A DNA stretch of 64,000 nt from Paenibacillus spongiae (lineage in GTDB: Bacteria > Bacillota > Bacilli > Paenibacillales > Paenibacillaceae). Of this stretch, positions 7,329-15,839 are shown piece after piece; positions within the stretch are counted from its first letter, which is position 1, and each line of letters opens with the position of its first letter. Both the position numbers and the translations under genes were made by a program. The stretch lies in NCBI RefSeq assembly GCF_024734895.1, contig NZ_CP091430.1, positions 1,900,001 through 1,964,000 on the forward strand, given 5' to 3'. The notes under the pieces are model-generated. The model saw only the letters and a program-made list of their open reading frames with translations, was not told where the DNA came from and did not search any database.

Positions 7329-8099
7329 TCAAGAACCTTTGCCACCTGCTGGCAGCTTCTTGTTGATTTCGGAAACGGACGATTTGATCAGCTCGGAAAC
7401 GGTCACCAAGCGAAACCCCCGTTCCTTTAATTCAGGAAGGATGACCTCCAGTGCCGGTATCGTCTGCGAATTACCGCGCACATGATCATGGAACAGAACG
7501 ATATCGCCGTTTCGTGCATTCTGCAGAACTTTATTTATAATCTTGCGTGTTCCGGGGCGGCTCCAATCCCGCGTATCCTGATGCCATGACCACATGACGG
7601 GCATCAGACCCATCCGGTTGGAAATTTGTACGATATGATCGTCATAGGTCCCGCCCGGCGGACGGAATAAAGCGGATTTCCGTCCTGTTGCCTGAATGAT
7701 TTCTTTCTCCGTCCGTTCGATTTCCTCCCGGACAAGCTCCTCCGAGGCTGGCAGCTGGAAATAAACGTGATTGTACGTGTGATTGGCTACCTCATGTCCT
7801 TCGGCTACGACCCGTCTGACCACATCGGGGTACTGTGCGACACGCTTGCCCACGACGAAGAAGGTGGATTTTGCATCATAACGTTCGAGCAGGTCCAGAA
7901 TTTCATTGGTCTGTCTGCGATCGGGGCCGTCATCGAAGGTGAGCGCAATCATTTTCTGATCCGTTTGGACCTCCCAAATCATTTCGCCTTTCTTCTCATA
8001 ATAAAACCGGTCTTTCTTTAGGGGCGCTCCGTTTGCATCACTAGCCATCAGCAGAACCGAAAGGCAGATCATCCCGAGCAAACTTATACGTGCAAACAT
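7329..8099 (-). CDS. Polysaccharide deacetylase (NodB domain), exported
   Basis: 256 residues with a signal peptide (to about residue 24). The NodB catalytic motifs are intact: TFDDGPD (about residues 54-60), the metal-binding HxxxH as NHTYNH, and RPPGGTYD; LFHDH lies near the C-terminal end. The expected reaction is N-deacetylation of peptidoglycan or related amino-sugar polymer outside the membrane. Pairing with a spore lipoprotein gene suggests a sporulation or cortex role, similar to PdaA/PdaB-type enzymes, but the exact subtype is not assigned. ATG 8099 follows AAAGGATGG. Confidence 0.87.
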   Translation of the reverse strand: MFARISLLGMICLSVLLMASDANGAPLKKDRFYYEKKGEMIWEVQTDQKMIALTFDDGPDRRQTNEILDLLERYDAKSTFFVVGKRVAQYPDVVRRVVAEGHEVANHTYNHVYFQLPASEELVREEIERTEKEIIQATGRKSALFRPPGGTYDDHIVQISNRMGLMPVMWSWHQDTRDWSRPGTRKIINKVLQNARNGDIVLFHDHVRGNSQTIPALEVILPELKERGFRLVTVSELIKSSVSEINKKLPAGGKGS

Positions 8100-8203
8100 A
8101 CGGATCCATCCTTTGCATCTTACACATGATATCGATCACTTTGTTTATCATGTCATAAGGAGCGGGATTACATGCAAAAGCTGGATGCGAAAATGGTCAA
8201 GCG

Positions 8204-8518
8204 CTAGGAAATCAGCTTTAATCCAACCGCTGCGCCGAGCACCATGGCAATAAACAGAATGCGCAGCGCCGTCTTTGGCTCGCCATAGACGAGCATGCCT
8301 AGAATGGCTCCGCCCGATGCGCCGATTCCCGTCCATACCGCATAAGCCGTACCCATCGGCAGCGATTTCATCGCAAGAGCGAGGAATAGGAAGCTTGCAC
8401 CGAATCCGGTAAGGAGCAGCAGAAACGCCTTCCAGTTCTTGTCTTTATTCAATTTATTTATCATGGCTACCCCAAACATTTCAAACAGGCCGGCGAGAAT
8501 TAAATAAGTCCATGCCAT
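8204..8518 (-). CDS. gdnD: Small multidrug resistance family protein, guanidinium exporter subunit GdnD (YkkD)
   Basis: 104 residues with four membrane helices. The family Glu is near the N-terminus (LAGLFEMFGVAMINK), followed by MGTAYAVWTGIGASGG. SMR proteins work as dimers; the B. subtilis YkkCD/GdnCD pair exports guanidinium. Length and order match YkkD (105 aa). Its ATG directly abuts the gdnC stop and uses a GAGGAAG site inside gdnC. Assignment to guanidinium rather than drugs comes from the guanidine-I riboswitch upstream. Confidence 0.85.
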   Translation of the reverse strand: MAWTYLILAGLFEMFGVAMINKLNKDKNWKAFLLLLTGFGASFLFLALAMKSLPMGTAYAVWTGIGASGGAILGMLVYGEPKTALRILFIAMVLGAAVGLKLIS

Positions 8519-8860
8519 TTACGCTTCCTCCCCTTTCACTGCTTTTTTATCGGAAACAAGCTTGAGGCCGACGACTCCGGCAAGCAGCAGCAGAATAAGC
8601 AAACCTTTAGCCGCTTTGAACGGTTCGCCGAACAGCAGCGTTTCCGCCAAAACGGTGCCGGCTGTTCCCAGACCGACAAAGACGGCATAGACAGTCCCTA
8701 CCGGTATATGGCGGCTGGCGGTAATCATCAAATAGAAGCTGACATAGATGGCCACTGCCGTTCCGGCCCATTCCCATGCAGAATCCGCGTGTTTCAACCC
8801 GATTACCCAGCACACCTCAAATAGTGCGGCGATAATGACTTTGACCCAATCTGATTTCAT
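8519..8860 (-). CDS. gdnC: Small multidrug resistance family protein, guanidinium exporter subunit GdnC (YkkC)
   Basis: 113 residues from ATG 8860, which follows AAAGGAGAG; the longer frame to 8914 lacks a better site. Four hydrophobic helices, the essential Glu in [15 protein letters not shown], and [12 protein letters not shown] are visible. Length matches YkkC (112 aa). With gdnD it should form a heterodimeric proton-coupled guanidinium exporter in the membrane. Expression is predicted to rise when guanidine binds the upstream riboswitch. Confidence 0.87.
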   Translation of the reverse strand: MKSDWVKVIIAALFEVCWVIGLKHADSAWEWAGTAVAIYVSFYLMITASRHIPVGTVYAVFVGLGTAGTVLAETLLFGEPFKAAKGLLILLLLAGVVGLKLVSDKKAVKGEEA

Positions 8861-8956
8861 AATGGTCAACTCTCCTTTGTCTCGTGAAAATTTACCAAGG
8901 CTTCGCTGCAGCATCGGTCATAGCATCAGTTTGCCCAGTCAGGAATGCGGACCATT

Positions 8957-9002
8957 AAAAAAAGCCCGAGAAATATCGTTGTACGATATCTCCCGGGCTT
9001 TT
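8957..9002 (-). terminator. Riboswitch-controlled terminator before gdnCD
   Basis: On the minus strand AAAAGCCCGGGAGATATCGT pairs with ACGATATTTCTCGGGC and is followed by seven T. Its 5' arm is the conserved 3' end of the guanidine-I aptamer, so the two structures are mutually exclusive. Confidence 0.9.
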
Positions 9003-9092
9003 GTCCCTCCGTGTATTCACGAAAAAATGGCTTCCGCGCGTTTTCCCTTGGACCAGACCGGCGTTGAACCGCGGAACCCTAGAAAACCTTCG
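8988..9092 (-). promoter_or_regulatory. Guanidine-I (ykkC) riboswitch
   Basis: Minus-strand reading shows the conserved ykkC blocks in order. CTAGGGTTCCGC (9082-9071) comes first, then TCTGGTCC (about 9057-9050), then ACACGGAGGGACAAAAGCCC (9014-8995) and GGGAGA at the end. The aptamer's last block forms the 5' arm of the terminator, so guanidine binding should prevent termination and switch on gdnCD. No database model was run; the call rests on the match to remembered consensus and on the SMR pair downstream. Confidence 0.93.
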
Positions 9093-9098
9093 TATGAA

Positions 9099-9126
9099 AT
9101 TATGTACTACTTTAGTGTATGTTCAA
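9099..9126 (-). promoter_or_regulatory. Candidate sigma-A promoter of the riboswitch/gdnCD unit
   Basis: Minus strand: TTGAAC (9126-9121), 16-base spacer, CATAAT (9104-9099). The predicted start near 9092 is just upstream of the aptamer. Confidence 0.6.
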
Positions 9127-9245
9127 AGAAAAATCAATGGCAAATTTTACCTTGAGAGAAGGGGGACGGATTCAGGTAAAGATGCCGAATGTTTGGATGG
9201 CTAAGACCGCAGGATATCGAACGCGGAAAGTGGTAGAATAGGGCA

Positions 9246-9315
9246 TATGCTTCCGAAGACAGTTTTGCTCGTATTCGCTCCTTCGGCAGCGAATACGAGC
9301 AAAACTTTTAGGTGG
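9246..9315 (+). repeat. SD-carrying dispersed repeat with perfect 19-bp hairpin (family 1, copy b)
   Basis: TATGCTTCCGAAGACAGTTTTGC... through AAAACTTTTAGGTGG. Arms 9261-9279 and 9288-9306 are perfectly complementary over 19 bases with an 8-base loop. The AGGTGG is followed by ATG CTT TGA (9318-9326), so here the element's SD would serve only a two-codon ORF; the HAD gene uses a separate site downstream. Confidence 0.8.
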
Positions 9316-9341
9316 TAATGCTTTGAAGGGAGAGAAATAAA

Positions 9342-10013
9342 CTGAACGATTATAACAAACTGCCGGAGCCTCAGGCGCTCATATTCGATATGGACGGCAC
9401 ATTATTCGAGACGGATACGCTGCTCCTAAGCGTACATGAGCGTATTTTTACAACGCTTCGGGAGGAAGGGCTGTATGAGGGACCGAACCCGCCGGTGGAG
9501 AAGCTGCTGGGCTGTCTCGGCATGCTGCTGGAGGATATTTGGAAAATCGTGATGCCAGGCAGCTCGGATGCGGCTCGCGAACGAGCGGACGTGTTGATGC
9601 TGCAGTACGAGCTGGAAGGTCTCGCAGCCGGCGAGGGCACGTTATATCCTCATGTTGAGACGACACTCCGCGAGCTTAAAGCGCGGGGCCGCAAGCTGTT
9701 CGTCGCCAGCAACGGACTGGAGGCATACGTAAAGGGCGTGGCGGAGTATCGCGGGATTGCCGGACTGTTCGACGGCTTGTACAGCGCAGGCGAATACAAG
9801 ACGGCGTCGAAGGTAGAGCTTGTCGCAAGACTCCTCGAAGACCACAATATTAAGACGGCTTGGATGATCGGCGACCGTTCATCCGATGTCGAAGCGGGCA
9901 AGAACAACGGACTGCAGGTCGTCGGCTGCGCTTATGCGGTCTATGGCAAGCAGGAAGAGCTGCGGGGCGCGGATGTGCTCATCCGGGATTTCCGCGAGCT
10001 GTTGGAGCTGTAG
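9342..10013 (+). CDS. HAD-superfamily hydrolase, apparent CTG start
   Basis: 223 residues. HAD motifs: DMDGT (nucleophile Asp is the residue before Met), SNG in FVASNGLEAY, Lys in KTASKVELV, and GDRSSDVEAG. It is a cytosolic phosphatase or phosphoglycolate phosphatase-like enzyme with a helical cap. The first ATG (9390) lies inside motif I and would remove the catalytic Asp. The in-frame stop at 9324-9326 leaves CTG 9342 as the best start, with AAGGGAG about 8 bases upstream. A hairpin terminator follows, shared with the convergent yheC-type gene. Confidence 0.82.
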   Translation: MNDYNKLPEPQALIFDMDGTLFETDTLLLSVHERIFTTLREEGLYEGPNPPVEKLLGCLGMLLEDIWKIVMPGSSDAARERADVLMLQYELEGLAAGEGTLYPHVETTLRELKARGRKLFVASNGLEAYVKGVAEYRGIAGLFDGLYSAGEYKTASKVELVARLLEDHNIKTAWMIGDRSSDVEAGKNNGLQVVGCAYAVYGKQEELRGADVLIRDFRELLEL

Positions 10014-10046
10014 CGATTATCCATTCGAATATAGGAAGAGAAGACG

Positions 10047-10080
10047 AATCCCGGCAGCGTAGTTACGTGTCGGGATTTGT
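10047..10080. terminator. Shared terminator, HAD gene / yheC-like gene
   Basis: AATCCCGGCA (10047-10056) pairs with TGTCGGGATT (10068-10077), followed by TGTTTCTT on the plus strand and a T-rich stretch on the minus strand. The stop codon of the minus-strand gene lies in the loop region. Confidence 0.65.
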
Positions 10081-11208
10081 TTCTTCGCGCGTGGCCGCTT
10101 TCTCTTTGCGAAGCTTCTTCTGATTGTACAGCCATAAGGCATATTCGAGAGGTTTTTCGATCGCGCGCCGGTAGGTCTCCTTCTCCCCGGCTTGAATGAA
10201 AACTTCGCGCGCCGGCTTGGGATTGACTTCAAGCAGCCAGATATGGCCTTTGCGGTCAATGGCTAGATCCAGTGCTAATTCGCAAAGTCTCCCGTAAGAT
10301 TGCTCCAGGAAGGAGGAGGTCTGCACGCCCAGCTCTTCAGCGGTTCGCATGATCTTTTCGATCGAATCTTCTTTGCCGATCCACCGCTCCAGCAGCGCCT
10401 TCATCGTAACGGCCTCGCCGCCCCCGTGCAGATTCGAGGTAATGCTGCGCGGCGCTCCGATTCGTCCTGCACAGCCCGTCACTTCCCATGCGCCCGAACC
10501 GTTCTTTTGCACGAGCATCCGGTAATCGTGGACACGGCCGTTCGAAAGCTTGAGTTGAATGCCCTGCTGAACCAAATAGCGATTTCCTTTCAAATTCCAT
10601 GAAGCGAGACGGCTGTGCAGCGCGGATAGCGGCACGCGCACGGGACTGATGATCCGCCGCGATTGATCCCGCCCTTGGATGAGATAAGTGCCGTCTTGAT
10701 TCTTCTCGATGCGAAGAATGCCCCGTCCCCCCGTACCATTGATCGGTTTCAAATAGACAAGAGGGTACTTGCGGATCATATCGGTCAGATCCTTCTGGCT
10801 TTCATACATGCGCGTATGCGGCAGATTGGCGCGGAACCGCTCATCCTTGCGCATTGTTTTATAAACCGTCCATTTGTTTCGCAGCACCCGGTTCAGGAAG
10901 GTCAGGTGACCGTATTGCTTCCGGAAGTGGAGAAGCTGCTCGAATCTATGACTGCGTTGAATCCGGCATCGGTCGTAGATCATATGGGGAAATGAGCTCC
11001 ACTTGCGCGACCAGCTCTTCGTAGCCGTATTATAGACATGCGCATGGATCCGGTTTTGCTTGTAGTTAACATCCGATGGCGTAAAGACGAAGACATCCAG
11101 TCCGATCTTTTTGCCGGCTAACGTCATCCGCTGGTAGATGGGCCTCTCTTCAAGGGCGCCGTTATCATTTAAATAGAGAGTCAATATCCCGAGCACAGGC
11201 AATCCCAC
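10063..11208 (-). CDS. YheC/YheD-family ATP-grasp protein, short form (paralog 1)
   Basis: 381 residues, starting directly with the LGILTLYL strand, so it is the short (YheC-like) form. ATP-grasp features are intact: LKPINGTGGRGI (glycine-rich lid), VQQGIQL, DYRMLVQKNG, and the metal-binding end DLAIDRKGHIWLLEVNPKP. Family members are spore coat-associated proteins related to carboxylate-amine ligases; no substrate is known. GTG 11208 is fixed by AGGAGG 7 bases upstream. It is the last gene of a six-gene minus-strand cluster. Confidence 0.87.
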   Translation of the reverse strand: MGLPVLGILTLYLNDNGALEERPIYQRMTLAGKKIGLDVFVFTPSDVNYKQNRIHAHVYNTATKSWSRKWSSFPHMIYDRCRIQRSHRFEQLLHFRKQYGHLTFLNRVLRNKWTVYKTMRKDERFRANLPHTRMYESQKDLTDMIRKYPLVYLKPINGTGGRGILRIEKNQDGTYLIQGRDQSRRIISPVRVPLSALHSRLASWNLKGNRYLVQQGIQLKLSNGRVHDYRMLVQKNGSGAWEVTGCAGRIGAPRSITSNLHGGGEAVTMKALLERWIGKEDSIEKIMRTAEELGVQTSSFLEQSYGRLCELALDLAIDRKGHIWLLEVNPKPAREVFIQAGEKETYRRAIEKPLEYALWLYNQKKLRKEKAATREETNPDT

Positions 11209-11276
11209 GGGGCTTCCTCCTAAGACGTTTTCGACCAGGAAAACGCATCATCGTAAGCATGAAAATTATGAAGGCA

Positions 11277-11780
11277 TTAGCGGCTGAATTCAAATCGGAG
11301 CGTCGGCTTGCCAGTCGGCCCGCGATGCATCCCGACAGCCTTCATTCCGGCGCGGAAGCACATCTGCATGCTGGCCGGGTTATCCGCAGCGACGCTGCAG
11401 GCCAGCTGCCCGTAATGCTGCCGCAGTTGCGTCAGCAGGGCGCTGCCGGCGCCGCGGCCGCGCATCTGCGGGCGGACCACCACGATGCAAGCCCGCTCGC
11501 CGGCATCCACGGCAAAGGCGAAGCCCGCTAGTTTGCCGGCTTCCACGGCAACGGCGATAGCGGCTGATTCGCGTTCTGCCGGCTGCCGCGGCGCAGTGCC
11601 GGCATCAACACCGGCTGGTCTGGTCCGGCTATTATGGGTAACAGGCTCTAATGCTTGAACATGGCGAAGCAAGGAAAGGGCATCGACGGACAAACGGCCG
11701 CTGCCACATTGAACGGCGAAGGCGAGCAATTTCTCCCGAGTGGCGAGCCATCGGTCGGGGGGCAGCAGCCTGATGTCCAC
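11277..11780 (-). CDS. GNAT-family N-acetyltransferase
   Basis: 167 residues. The acetyl-CoA-binding motif A is clear (VVVRPQMRGRGAGSALL, about residues 107-123), followed by NPASMQMCFRAGM. The substrate is unknown. GTG 11780 is chosen because GAGGTGA lies 6 bases upstream; TTG 11786 would touch that site. The middle (about 50-75) is a low-complexity Ala/Arg/Pro stretch. It is inserted between two yheC-type genes with 17 and 68 bases gaps, so it is probably co-transcribed and may modify the same structure. Confidence 0.8.
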   Translation of the reverse strand: MDIRLLPPDRWLATREKLLAFAVQCGSGRLSVDALSLLRHVQALEPVTHNSRTRPAGVDAGTAPRQPAERESAAIAVAVEAGKLAGFAFAVDAGERACIVVVRPQMRGRGAGSALLTQLRQHYGQLACSVAADNPASMQMCFRAGMKAVGMHRGPTGKPTLRFEFSR

Positions 11781-11797
11781 GTGCAATCACCTCGCGA

Positions 11798-12937
11798 TTA
11801 ACTGGATTTCGTTCGTATTAAATAGCGGCCATAATGAAAAATGCGTTCCAGCGAAAGTCTCCGTATATCCGGCTCATCGAATTTCATCGGCTTGGCGTTG
11901 GCTTCGAAGAACCACAGATTGCCATGCTGGTCAACGCCAAGATCCATCGACATCTCGGCGAGCGTATATCCGGCGCCGCGCTCGATTTGTTTGGCAATCA
12001 GCAGGGAGGTGATGCGGGCCTTCATTAGCAGTTTACGCGCTTCTTCTTGGCCGAATGCGCTGACAAGCAATTTCTCCGGGTCCTCGATGCTGCCTCCTCG
12101 CGGTACGTGGGTCGTAATGCTGAAGGAGCCGGCAACGCGGGCTCCGATGCCTGACAGCTCCCAAATGCCGCGCTGGTTTTTTTGCACGAGCGCGCGCAAA
12201 TCGAACCGGCGGTCATTGTAGGCGGCAAGCATAATGCCTTGCTGGGCTATATACCGCTCGCCGCCGCATTCCTTCTTCACGCGGACCCACAGCTTTTGGA
12301 GCGTTCCGCAGCTATACGTCAGGCTTTTCTTGTTGGCCTGAACTTTGAGCTTATAGGGAAGCGACCTCTCCGGCTGCACCTTGATGGTCATGATCCCTTT
12401 GCCGGCTTTGCCGCTAATCGGCTTCAAATACAGAAACGTATGCTTGCGCATCATGTTGGCCAGACTTTCCCGGGTCAGCATGCGCTGAGTCGACGGGATA
12501 TAGGGTCTTGTCGTACTTGATTGCCGCAGCCATTTGAACAGACTCCATTTATTGAAGAACTTCGGATTGAACAGCTGGACATGCGGACTGCGCATACATG
12601 CGGCGATTTTCTGGCGGACCATCGGCAGCAGCTCATCCTCGCGCTGCGGAATACGGTTATAGATCAAATCGGGAAAAGGGAACTGCTGCAGCTGCCATGC
12701 ATCGGAAGATTCCTGGTAAGTGTAGCCATCGAGAACTTTTCGCTTCAGCTTCAACTGTTTGATGGTCACGACATAAACAAGAAATCCGTGCTCGCGGCCA
12801 ATGCGTATTAAGTCGGCATAGTTGCTTCGGTTGCCCCGGAACAGTTGGATGTCGTCATCGATCGTCAGGATGGCGAGCACCGGCTTCTTGCTCAGGATGT
12901 CCACCGAATCCTGCGGATCCTGGGGTTCGATTGGCAT
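11798..12937 (-). CDS. YheC/YheD-family ATP-grasp protein, short form (paralog 2)
   Basis: 379 residues. Core motifs: LKPISGKAGKGI, AQQGIML, DLRALVQKNQ, and DLGVDQHGNLWFFEANAKP. ATG 12937 overlaps the TGA stop of paralog 3 as TGATG and has AAGGAGGGGG upstream inside that gene, so translation is coupled; TTG 12940 is a weaker option. A likely spore coat-associated ligase-fold protein of unknown reaction. Confidence 0.86.
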   Translation of the reverse strand: MPIEPQDPQDSVDILSKKPVLAILTIDDDIQLFRGNRSNYADLIRIGREHGFLVYVVTIKQLKLKRKVLDGYTYQESSDAWQLQQFPFPDLIYNRIPQREDELLPMVRQKIAACMRSPHVQLFNPKFFNKWSLFKWLRQSSTTRPYIPSTQRMLTRESLANMMRKHTFLYLKPISGKAGKGIMTIKVQPERSLPYKLKVQANKKSLTYSCGTLQKLWVRVKKECGGERYIAQQGIMLAAYNDRRFDLRALVQKNQRGIWELSGIGARVAGSFSITTHVPRGGSIEDPEKLLVSAFGQEEARKLLMKARITSLLIAKQIERGAGYTLAEMSMDLGVDQHGNLWFFEANAKPMKFDEPDIRRLSLERIFHYGRYLIRTKSS

Positions 12938-14307
12938 CAACTGCCCCCTCCTTTAAACCTGCTTAAATACATGCAGTGTTCAACAATGTGGGTGAAGGAG
13001 TCCCGTCCTTGTGAGCGCAGGGACGGGTGGCTGAAGATGGATCGTCCTGGCTTCGCATTCGCTTCGAACATCCAAACCTTGCCTTCTTTATCGATTCCGA
13101 TATCGAGCCCCAGCTCGCCAAGCGTATGCGGGAAATTCCGCTCGATCGCTTCCGACAGCTTAATGGAAACCTTCTTGGCCTTATCGAGAATCTCGCCCGC
13201 ACTGCCTTCGAACGTCCGCCCAAGCGCCTGTTCCGGCGTAAGCAGCGTTCCGCCGTTCTTAATATGGGTGGTCACGCTGCCGCGGCCGGCTTTCTTCGCC
13301 CCGATCCCGACGGGAATCCATTCGTTCGAACCGTTCTTATGCATGTGGAAACGGAAGTCGATCGGACAACCGTCAATTTCAATCAACCGGACACCCTGCT
13401 GGCATACATAGCGTCCAAGTGCGTTGCCATGCCTGGCCTGCAGCATCCGCATCAGGCTTTGAAAGTTCGTAAAGCGCAGCAGAACATTCGAGCCATTGCG
13501 GCGGTAACGGGCGAAATAACCCCGTTTCGGATGGTAGGTTAACCGGTATATGCCTATACCAAGACTGCCGGCAGTCGGCTTGTAGTAGATAAATTGATGC
13601 TTCTCCAGCATTTCTTTGATCTTCTCCGGCTTTGGGTTATTGACCGATTCCGGCAGATGCTCCAGCGCTTCTACATCCTGGTCAAGCATTTTATATACAT
13701 CCGATTTATCGAAGAAGCTCCAATTGAAGAAGGGAATCTTATTCTTCACGAAGCGCTCTCTTAAATTCATAATGCTGGGAGTTGTTTCCGCTCTGCGGCT
13801 GGGCAGGCGATTATACACCACATCGGGAAGAGGGACGATCTTGCGGTACCAGCCGCTCTGGTTCAGAAAATAGCCGTTGACCGTCTCCTGCTGCCAGTTA
13901 ATATCCCGCGGCGTAAAGGCGAAGAAGTAAGCCTTGCTCTCTCCTGTGCGCACGAGCTGTTTGATATGTCCGGTGCGGGGGCCGAACGGCGCGGTTATCG
14001 AACGGGAAACGGCGTCCGTCAATACCCCGATCAAGGGCCCGATCTTCACTTCGTTCTCGGCTGCATGCAGCAGCGAGATGCTGCCCGTCTTCGGTACCCG
14101 GATCAACTGGCGCACGCCGGCGGACAGATATAAGTGATGGCCTTGGCGTCGAATGGATTTCAATGCCGCGGTAATCGTTTCCTTGCCGAACCTTATTTGA
14201 ACCGTCTTCTTACCCGACAGTTTCAACGATTTAAGGAGCGAACCCGACAAGTGGATGACTCTATCGCTGTGCGGCGAGAAGTGAACGTGACACGATGTCA
14301 AACTCAT
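12937..14307 (-). CDS. YheC/YheD-family ATP-grasp protein, long form (paralog 3)
   Basis: 456 residues, the long YheD-like form: an N-terminal beta-rich domain of about 100 residues (VHFSPHSDRVIHLSGSLLKS) precedes the IGPLIGVL strand that begins the shared core. ATP-grasp motifs: YKPTAGSLGIGI, CQQGVRL, DFRFHMHKNG, and DIGIDKEGKVWMFEANAKP. In B. subtilis, YheD localises around the forespore, hence the spore-coat label. ATG 14307 has AGGAGG upstream. Confidence 0.87.
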   Translation of the reverse strand: MSLTSCHVHFSPHSDRVIHLSGSLLKSLKLSGKKTVQIRFGKETITAALKSIRRQGHHLYLSAGVRQLIRVPKTGSISLLHAAENEVKIGPLIGVLTDAVSRSITAPFGPRTGHIKQLVRTGESKAYFFAFTPRDINWQQETVNGYFLNQSGWYRKIVPLPDVVYNRLPSRRAETTPSIMNLRERFVKNKIPFFNWSFFDKSDVYKMLDQDVEALEHLPESVNNPKPEKIKEMLEKHQFIYYKPTAGSLGIGIYRLTYHPKRGYFARYRRNGSNVLLRFTNFQSLMRMLQARHGNALGRYVCQQGVRLIEIDGCPIDFRFHMHKNGSNEWIPVGIGAKKAGRGSVTTHIKNGGTLLTPEQALGRTFEGSAGEILDKAKKVSIKLSEAIERNFPHTLGELGLDIGIDKEGKVWMFEANAKPGRSIFSHPSLRSQGRDSFTHIVEHCMYLSRFKGGGS

Positions 14308-14355
14308 GGATGGACCTCCTGGTTGGATCTCCTCTGGATTCGAGCAGCTGCAGCA

Positions 14356-15522
14356 TCAGCGCCATCGCGCTGTTACGGTTGTTTGGACGTTCGACTGAAA
14401 AAGGGGGCTGCGGCTGTTTGCCAGCAGCAGCGCGTATTGAAGCGGCCGAACCGCTGCGTTCCTTGCCGTTTCCGTGTTATCTTGAAACGACTGGCGTCCT
14501 GGCTTCGCATTCGCTTCCAGCAGCCACAGCCGGCCATCCGGCTCAACGCCATAATCGAAACCAAGCTCGCAGAGACGTCCGAACCGCTGCTCCAGCAGTA
14601 TCGCAGCACGCTCGTTGATACGATTCATGCGGGCTAAAAGCTCACGCGCCTTATTGGCGCCGAATCTGTGCGACAGTCCTTTGAATGCTTCTTGCGCAGT
14701 GCCGCCGCCGTGCAGATTGGCCGTCACGCTGCCTGCTTCGCCAACGCGCAGGGCTGAGCCAGTCGTATGCCAACGACCTCGTTCATCCTTCTGAATGAGT
14801 GATCGAATATCAAAAGCGAGCCCGTTCATATCGGTAAGCTGCAAATACGGTTGAATAATGTATGCCGCCGAACGGGCAAATGGTTCAATCCAGAGGGTGA
14901 AATCATTTAAATGGGCAAATGTCCGGTGCAGCGGCTTATTGCCGGCGTTTCTTCCCGAGATACGGTAACCCTCCGCGCATTGTTCGAGCCGTAAGGCGCC
15001 GCGTCCTTGATAACCTGCCGAAGGCTTAAGAAACAAACCTGACCGGTGGGAATTCATTAATTCTGACAACAACTCTAGGCCATTATATCGGTACGTAGGC
15101 GGGAGCATCGGGCGCAGCAGCTCATCTCCCAGCATCGCTTCGTATACGTCCCACTTTCCGGGAAGGGAACCATTCAGGAGAATGAACAGATGACTTTCTT
15201 TGAGCGCCGAGAGGGCTGCATGACGATCCCGCCGGTCCGAAGCGTTCTTGCATAAGGTGCGGTCATAGATAAAATCAGGGAGCGGGCAGTCGACGGCTTC
15301 CCATTTGCCGCGGCGGTGTATATACCCTCGGATTGTGCTGGAGGCGGCCCGGACGTTTGATGCCCAGAATACGTAAACGAACAGTCCCAGCTCTCGGCCA
15401 AGCCGGCATAACTCCCGGCAGAAGCTATTCTCCGGCACCCTTTCCGGAGTACCCGAGTCATGGATCCGGCTTTCGTCTGGTTCATGGACCAGAATGCCGA
15501 TCACGGATTTCTGCTTGGTCAC
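14356..15522 (-). CDS. YheC/YheD-family ATP-grasp protein, short form (paralog 4)
   Basis: 388 residues. Motifs: LKPSAGYQGRGA, QPYLQL, DIRSLIQKDE, and DYGVEPDGRLWLLEANAKP; the usual QQG is QPY, the main deviation among the five. GTG 15522 is 9 bases after AGGAGG, whereas TTG 15531 touches that site. The AGGAGG belongs to the family 1 repeat that fills the gap to paralog 5. The C-terminal about 20 residues are polar and poorly conserved. Confidence 0.85.
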   Translation of the reverse strand: MTKQKSVIGILVHEPDESRIHDSGTPERVPENSFCRELCRLGRELGLFVYVFWASNVRAASSTIRGYIHRRGKWEAVDCPLPDFIYDRTLCKNASDRRDRHAALSALKESHLFILLNGSLPGKWDVYEAMLGDELLRPMLPPTYRYNGLELLSELMNSHRSGLFLKPSAGYQGRGALRLEQCAEGYRISGRNAGNKPLHRTFAHLNDFTLWIEPFARSAAYIIQPYLQLTDMNGLAFDIRSLIQKDERGRWHTTGSALRVGEAGSVTANLHGGGTAQEAFKGLSHRFGANKARELLARMNRINERAAILLEQRFGRLCELGFDYGVEPDGRLWLLEANAKPGRQSFQDNTETARNAAVRPLQYALLLANSRSPLFQSNVQTTVTARWR

Positions 15523-15531
15523 GGTTTGCAA

Positions 15532-15839
15532 CCTCCTAAAAGTTTTTACGGAGCTTGAGCTTCCTGGAATAACTACACAGTAAAAACTCGCTTCGGAAGC
15601 AAAAGCTTAAGTTTTGTGCAGCATATGCTTCTCGAGATCCTTCGCAGCAAAACTGGCTTCGTAAGCATAATCTTAGTTTTTACGGAGCTTAAACTACCTG
15701 GAATAACTACACAGTAAAAACTCGCATCTGAAGCATAGGCTTAAGTTTTGTGTAGCCTATGCTTCACGAAATCCTTCGCAGCAAAACTCGCTTCGTAAGC
15801 ATAATCTTAGTTTTTACGGAGCTTAAACTTCTCGATTTC
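15532..15839 (-). repeat. Family 1 repeat cluster with 134-bp tandem units (copy c)
   Basis: 15541-15674 and 15675-15808 are direct repeats of exactly 134 bases differing at a few positions; a third partial copy runs to about 15839. Each 134-bp unit holds two family 1 elements. One has an AGTTTTTAC/GTAAAAACT stem and the other an AGTTTTGC.../CACAAAACT stem. On the minus strand the last element ends AAAACTTTTAGGAGG, and its AGGAGG (15537-15532) is the ribosome binding site of paralog 4. This accounts for the whole gap between paralogs 5 and 4; I see no ORF. Confidence 0.9.
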
